Below are positions 60,925 through 64,000 of a stretch of 64,000 nt of DNA, one piece after another. Source of the DNA: Paenarthrobacter aurescens (lineage in GTDB: Bacteria; Actinomycetota; Actinomycetes; Actinomycetales; Micrococcaceae); the NCBI RefSeq assembly GCF_041549525.1, contig NZ_CP157456.1, positions 3,472,001-3,536,000 on the forward strand, in the 5' to 3' direction. A model generated the notes under the pieces. The model saw nothing but the letters and a program-made list of their open reading frames with translations. It searched no databases and was not told the DNA's origin. Position numbers and translations under genes: made by a program. How positions within the stretch are numbered: position 1 is the first letter of the stretch; every line of letters begins with the position of its first letter.

Positions 60925-62030
60925 GGCTTTTCTCCGGCGTTTGCGGGGACGGGAAGGTGCGGAACGGCACTGTCGGCTCGCGCCGCCGTCGGGAATTGAC
61001 GTTCGACGGCGGTGACGTCGCCTAGCTCGGCGAGCGCGGCGTCAATCGCGGCGTCGCTGCCTGTGAGCTCGTAGGTGAGTGTGCCCAGGATCTTGTTCTG
61101 GATCTCGGTGACGCCGCCGAACACCACGCTGGAGCCCACGCCGTGGCGTTCGAACGTGGCCGCCACCAGTGGTGTGGGCGCTGCCTCGGAAATACCAATG
61201 GAGACAAGCTGTCCCGGGTGCGCGGCGGCGAGGCGGCTGACGGTGTCCGGCTCCGGTGTGCCGTGCACGGCCGTTGAGACAAAGCGCTGAGTGGAGTAGC
61301 TCTGGGGGTCGGCGAACACGGCGTAGGTGGGTCCGGCTTCCACTACCCGGCCGGATTCCATCATCACCACGGTGTCGCAGATTTCGCGGACCACGTGCAT
61401 CTCGTGGGTGATCACCACAACGGTGGTGCCGAGTTCCTTGTTGATGCGCCGGAGCAGGCGGAGAACGTCGCGGGTGGTTTCGGGGTCCAGGGCGCTGGTT
61501 GCTTCGTCGGCGAGCAGGATGTCCGGGGCGTTCGCCAGCGCACGGGCAATGCCTACTCTTTGCTGCTGCCCGCCGGAAAGGCGCCGGGGGTAGGAACCGG
61601 ATCTGTCCGCGATGCCCACGAACTCCAGGAGTTCTTCCACGCGCGGCTTGATCTTGTCCTTAGGCCAGCCAGCCACCTTCAAGGGATACGCCACGTTGCC
61701 GAACACGGTGCGGGACTTCAGGAGATTGAATTGCTGGAAGATCATGCCGATGCCGGCGCGGACTCTGCGGAGCTGGCCTTCCGGGAGCGATGAGATGTCC
61801 TGGCCTTTGACGAAGACCTGGCCCGCCGTGGGACGCTCCAGTCCGTTCAGCAGGCGGACCAGACTGGATTTCCCGGCACCGGAATATCCCACGATGCCCA
61901 CCACCGTGCCCTCTTCAATATCCAAGGTGACCTCATCAACGGCGCGCACCGGTTCGGCGTTCCGGGCACGGCTTCCACCTTGGACCGGGAACACTTTGCT
62001 GACGCCGCGCAGCGAAACGATCGCGCTCAC
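60921..62030 (-). CDS. metN: methionine ABC transporter ATP-binding protein
   Basis: A 369-residue ATPase. Walker A is GYSGAGKSSL, the signature is RLSGGQQQRVGIARAL and Walker B is ILLADEATSALDP; the switch His is in VVVITHEMHVVREIC. Residues 285-360 are the regulatory NIL domain that binds methionine for trans-inhibition. The GTG at 62030 is chosen because AAGGAGG lies just upstream; an ATG at 62063 is weaker. It is the first gene of the minus-strand metNI-LLM unit, while metQ is transcribed divergently. Confidence 0.93.
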   Translation of the reverse strand: MSAIVSLRGVSKVFPVQGGSRARNAEPVRAVDEVTLDIEEGTVVGIVGYSGAGKSSLVRLLNGLERPTAGQVFVKGQDISSLPEGQLRRVRAGIGMIFQQFNLLKSRTVFGNVAYPLKVAGWPKDKIKPRVEELLEFVGIADRSGSYPRRLSGGQQQRVGIARALANAPDILLADEATSALDPETTRDVLRLLRRINKELGTTVVVITHEMHVVREICDTVVMMESGRVVEAGPTYAVFADPQSYSTQRFVSTAVHGTPEPDTVSRLAAAHPGQLVSIGISEAAPTPLVAATFERHGVGSSVVFGGVTEIQNKILGTLTYELTGSDAAIDAALAELGDVTAVERQFPTAARADSAVPHLPVPANAGEKP

Positions 62031-62251
62031 CGGAGCCTCCTTTGGGGTTGATTGGATGCCCATTCCAACAGCGTCCCGGCTCCCGAATCGAACCCAATGA
62101 CCCCCTGTGACCTGCGGTTTCTTTCCTTGACGGTGCGCGTCGGAGTGTTGCGAAGGCGTTCGATTCCCACCATGGCAACTGCCTAGCGTGAGGCAGGGGG
62201 AACACCCCGTACCTTCCATTCGCATCAATACCCTTTGTACGGAGAAGCATC

Positions 62252-63136
62252 ATGAAGAACCGCCTGTTAGTAGCCGCCGTCGGCCTGATCGCCGCCCTAT
62301 CGCTCTCGGCATGCGGGGGTGCTTCAACTGGTTCGTCAACCTCCGCGAACACCAAGGTGGTCATCGGTGTGGACGACGGCGCCGAGGAACACTGGACCAT
62401 CCTGAAGAACAAGCTCAAGGACCAGGGCATTGATCTTGAGGTCAAGAACTTCACTGATGGCGCGCAGATCAACACGGCCACCCAGCAGGGCCAGGTGGAC
62501 ATCAACCTGTTCCAGCACCTGAAGTACCTGTCCCAGTTCAACGTCAACAGCAACGGCACCCTGGTTCCGGTGGGCGCCACGGCCGTTTACCCGCTGGCGC
62601 TGTACTCGGAGAAGTTCAAGTCCGTGGAGGAGCTGCCGGCCGATGCAGAGGTTGCCATCCCCAACAACCCCACCAACCAAGCGCGTGCACTGTTGAACCT
62701 GCAGACCGCCGGCTTGCTGCAGCTGAAGGATGGCGGCAACTCGCTGTCCACGCCTGCTGAGATCACCTCGAGCAAGATCAAGGTTGTCCCGGTGGACAGC
62801 AACCAGACGGTGAACGCCCTCAAGGGCACCACGGATGCCGCGGTAGTGAACAACACGCAGGCCCAGAAGGGCGGCTTGGGTGACGAGAAGATCATCTTCA
62901 AGGAAGACCTGAACTCGGAGTCCCTTGCGCCGTATATCAACGGCTTTGTGGTGAAGGCGGACCGGAAGGACGATCCCACGTGGAAGAAGATCGTGGATGC
63001 CTATCACACCCCCGAAGTGGAGGCCTCAGTGACCAAGCTCAACGACGGCAACCTGCAGTTCAAGGCTGACTGGACCGCGGCCAAGCTGCAGGAAGTCCTT
63101 ACCGCCGAAGAAGAAGCCATCAAGAAGACCAAGTAG
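62252..63136 (+). CDS. metQ: methionine ABC transporter substrate-binding lipoprotein
   Basis: A 294-residue NlpA/MetQ-type lipoprotein. The signal peptide ends at the lipobox LSLSAC (Cys about residue 21), followed by a Gly/Ser linker. Mature motifs are VVIGVDDGAEEHWTILKNKL, VDINLFQHLKYLSQFN, AVYPLALYSEKFKSVEELP and ATVAIPNNPTNQARAL-like IPNNPTNQARAL. It captures the amino acid at the outer membrane face for MetNI. GGAG precedes the ATG. It is divergent from metNI across 221 bp and followed by a terminator-like hairpin and an LLM gene. Confidence 0.93.
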   Translation: MKNRLLVAAVGLIAALSLSACGGASTGSSTSANTKVVIGVDDGAEEHWTILKNKLKDQGIDLEVKNFTDGAQINTATQQGQVDINLFQHLKYLSQFNVNSNGTLVPVGATAVYPLALYSEKFKSVEELPADAEVAIPNNPTNQARALLNLQTAGLLQLKDGGNSLSTPAEITSSKIKVVPVDSNQTVNALKGTTDAAVVNNTQAQKGGLGDEKIIFKEDLNSESLAPYINGFVVKADRKDDPTWKKIVDAYHTPEVEASVTKLNDGNLQFKADWTAAKLQEVLTAEEEAIKKTK

Positions 63137-63139
63137 CAC

Positions 63140-63184
63140 TTGAGGGGCGGCGGCCCTGCGCCACAAAGTGCCGCCGCCCCTCAA
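63140..63184 (+). terminator. hairpin after metQ
   Basis: TTGAGGGGCGGCGG (63140-63153) and CCGCCGCCCCTCAA (63171-63184) form a perfect 14-bp stem with a 17-nt loop, 3 bp after the metQ stop. It lacks a U-tract and may only reduce read-through into the next gene. Confidence 0.75.
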
Positions 63185-63238
63185 CCTCCCACCGGAAAAA
63201 CAGCACCCAACGGAACCGAACAGCACCGAAACAGGCCC

Positions 63239-64000
63239 ATGAACCAGACACTCATCCGTGAACGCCAGCAGATCCACTTCTTCGCCTACCTCGTGGGCAC
63301 CGGCATCCATCTGGCTTCGTGGCGCCACGAGACCGCGTTTCCTCAGGCGAGCATCGACTTTTCCCACCAGGTGAAGCTCGCTGGCATCGCCGAAGAAGCC
63401 AGGTTCGACGCGATCTTCCTGGGCGACTCCCTTGCGATCGATGAGACGTCCAATCCTGGCATTCTTAACAGATTCGACCCCATCGGCCTGGTCACTGCCC
63501 TTGGCGCGGTGACCAGTAACATCGGCCTGATCGCCACGTCCTCCACGTCCTATGACGAGCCCTTCAATTTTGCCCGCGCAGCCCTCACGGCGGACCACAT
63601 CAGCGGCGGCCGTGTTGGCTGGAACATCGTCACCACCCGGGATCTCACCAACAGCACGGCCGGCAACTTCAGTGCCGATGAGCACTTTGACCACAGCCTC
63701 CGCTACCGCCGCGCTGAAGAGTTTGTTGAAGTCACCCAAGGGCTCTGGAATTCCTGGGACCCGGACGCTTTCCTCTACAACAAAGTGCAAGGACGATTCT
63801 TTGACCGGCGCAAACTCAGCCGGCTGGACTACAAGGGCGAGTTCTTCCAAGTTTCCGGCCCCCTGAACATAGCGCCCTCTCCGCAACACTCCCCTTTGCT
63901 GGCCCAGGCAGGCACGTCCGTCCCGGGCCAAAGACTGGGGGCCCGCTTCGCCAACGCCCTTTTCGCAAGCCACCCCGACATTCCACAGGCACGGCAGTAC
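63239..64000 (+). CDS. LLM class flavin-dependent monooxygenase, NtaA/SnaA/DszA type (partial)
   Basis: The frame is open from the ATG at 63239 to the window end (254 codons), so the C-terminus is missing. Motifs are those of the nitrilotriacetate/dibenzothiophene-sulfone monooxygenase group: FDAIFLGDSLAI, TSNIGLIATSSTSYDEPFNFARA, DHISGGRVGWNIVTTRD and NFSADEHFDHSLRYRRAEEFVEV. These enzymes use FMNH2 to cleave C-N or C-S bonds. The neighbouring metQ suggests an organosulfur substrate. Full NtaA-like enzymes have about 440-460 residues, so roughly 190 lie beyond the window. Confidence 0.9.
   Translation, partial: MNQTLIRERQQIHFFAYLVGTGIHLASWRHETAFPQASIDFSHQVKLAGIAEEARFDAIFLGDSLAIDETSNPGILNRFDPIGLVTALGAVTSNIGLIATSSTSYDEPFNFARAALTADHISGGRVGWNIVTTRDLTNSTAGNFSADEHFDHSLRYRRAEEFVEVTQGLWNSWDPDAFLYNKVQGRFFDRRKLSRLDYKGEFFQVSGPLNIAPSPQHSPLLAQAGTSVPGQRLGARFANALFASHPDIPQARQY

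Noticed and set aside
62031..62251. SAM riboswitch or S-box leader in front of metN or metQ
   Set aside because: No conserved riboswitch core or terminator/antiterminator pair could be recognised in this gap.

Overview
The window looks like chromosomal DNA of a high-GC actinobacterium close to Arthrobacter/Paenarthrobacter. The evidence is the GC-rich codon use, the Arthrobacter-type uricase, GTG and TTG starts, TANNNT boxes placed 6-8 nt before start codons (leaderless mRNAs), and many GC-rich hairpin terminators. I saw no rRNA, tRNA, CRISPR array, insertion sequence or prophage gene.

Layout. (1) 1-10126: purine/ureide catabolism, with uricase, an NCS2 xanthine/urate permease, an IclR regulator (AllR-like), malic enzyme, malate synthase, a DUF6986 aldolase-like protein and (S)-ureidoglycine aminohydrolase. 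Together these feed urate through allantoin and glyoxylate to malate and pyruvate. (2) 10207-12002: small monocistronic genes (membrane protein, YjbR, VOC, DinB), several apparently leaderless. (3) 12068-17315: a tightly coupled cell-surface operon (phosphodiester glycosidase, GT2-GtrA fusion, DUF4956, VTC domain, DUF4353 lipoprotein) with no assigned function, followed by an orphan HATPase protein and a class A PBP. (4) 20427-33155: a catabolic island of two divergent operons with two KstD-like flavoproteins, an Old-Yellow-Enzyme-type reductase, a TIM-barrel isomerase, a Gfo/Idh enzyme, an MHS transporter, a zinc alcohol dehydrogenase and IclR plus LysR regulators. (5) 33221-33775: seven copies of a palindromic repeat. 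(6) 33789-40576: amidotransferase, MFS, AmtB behind a GlnR-like box, DUF1992 and a SulP-carbonic anhydrase fusion. (7) 40871-43004: a secreted beta-propeller/FG-GAP gene broken at a C7 tract. (8) 43108-46324: acyl-CoA dehydrogenase-like, PIG-L deacetylase/NodS-like methyltransferase fusion and GT2, probably a small glycoconjugate pathway. (9) 46332-52962: adenylate kinase-like, ArsR/SRPBCC pair, and an RpiR-controlled MFS-GAF-amidohydrolase operon. (10) 53028-64000: secreted rhamnogalacturonan lyase, LLM flavin oxidoreductases, rhodanese, DHA2 efflux pump and a metNI/metQ importer flanked by sulfur-type LLM monooxygenases.

Most notable points: the VTC/DUF4956/DUF4353 operon and the PIG-L-NodS/GT2/acyl-CoA dehydrogenase operon, which are coherent gene sets without an assigned product; the poly-C frameshift; the palindromic repeat families; and several operator candidates next to their likely regulators. 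All functions are read from translated sequence and family knowledge; no database search was run.
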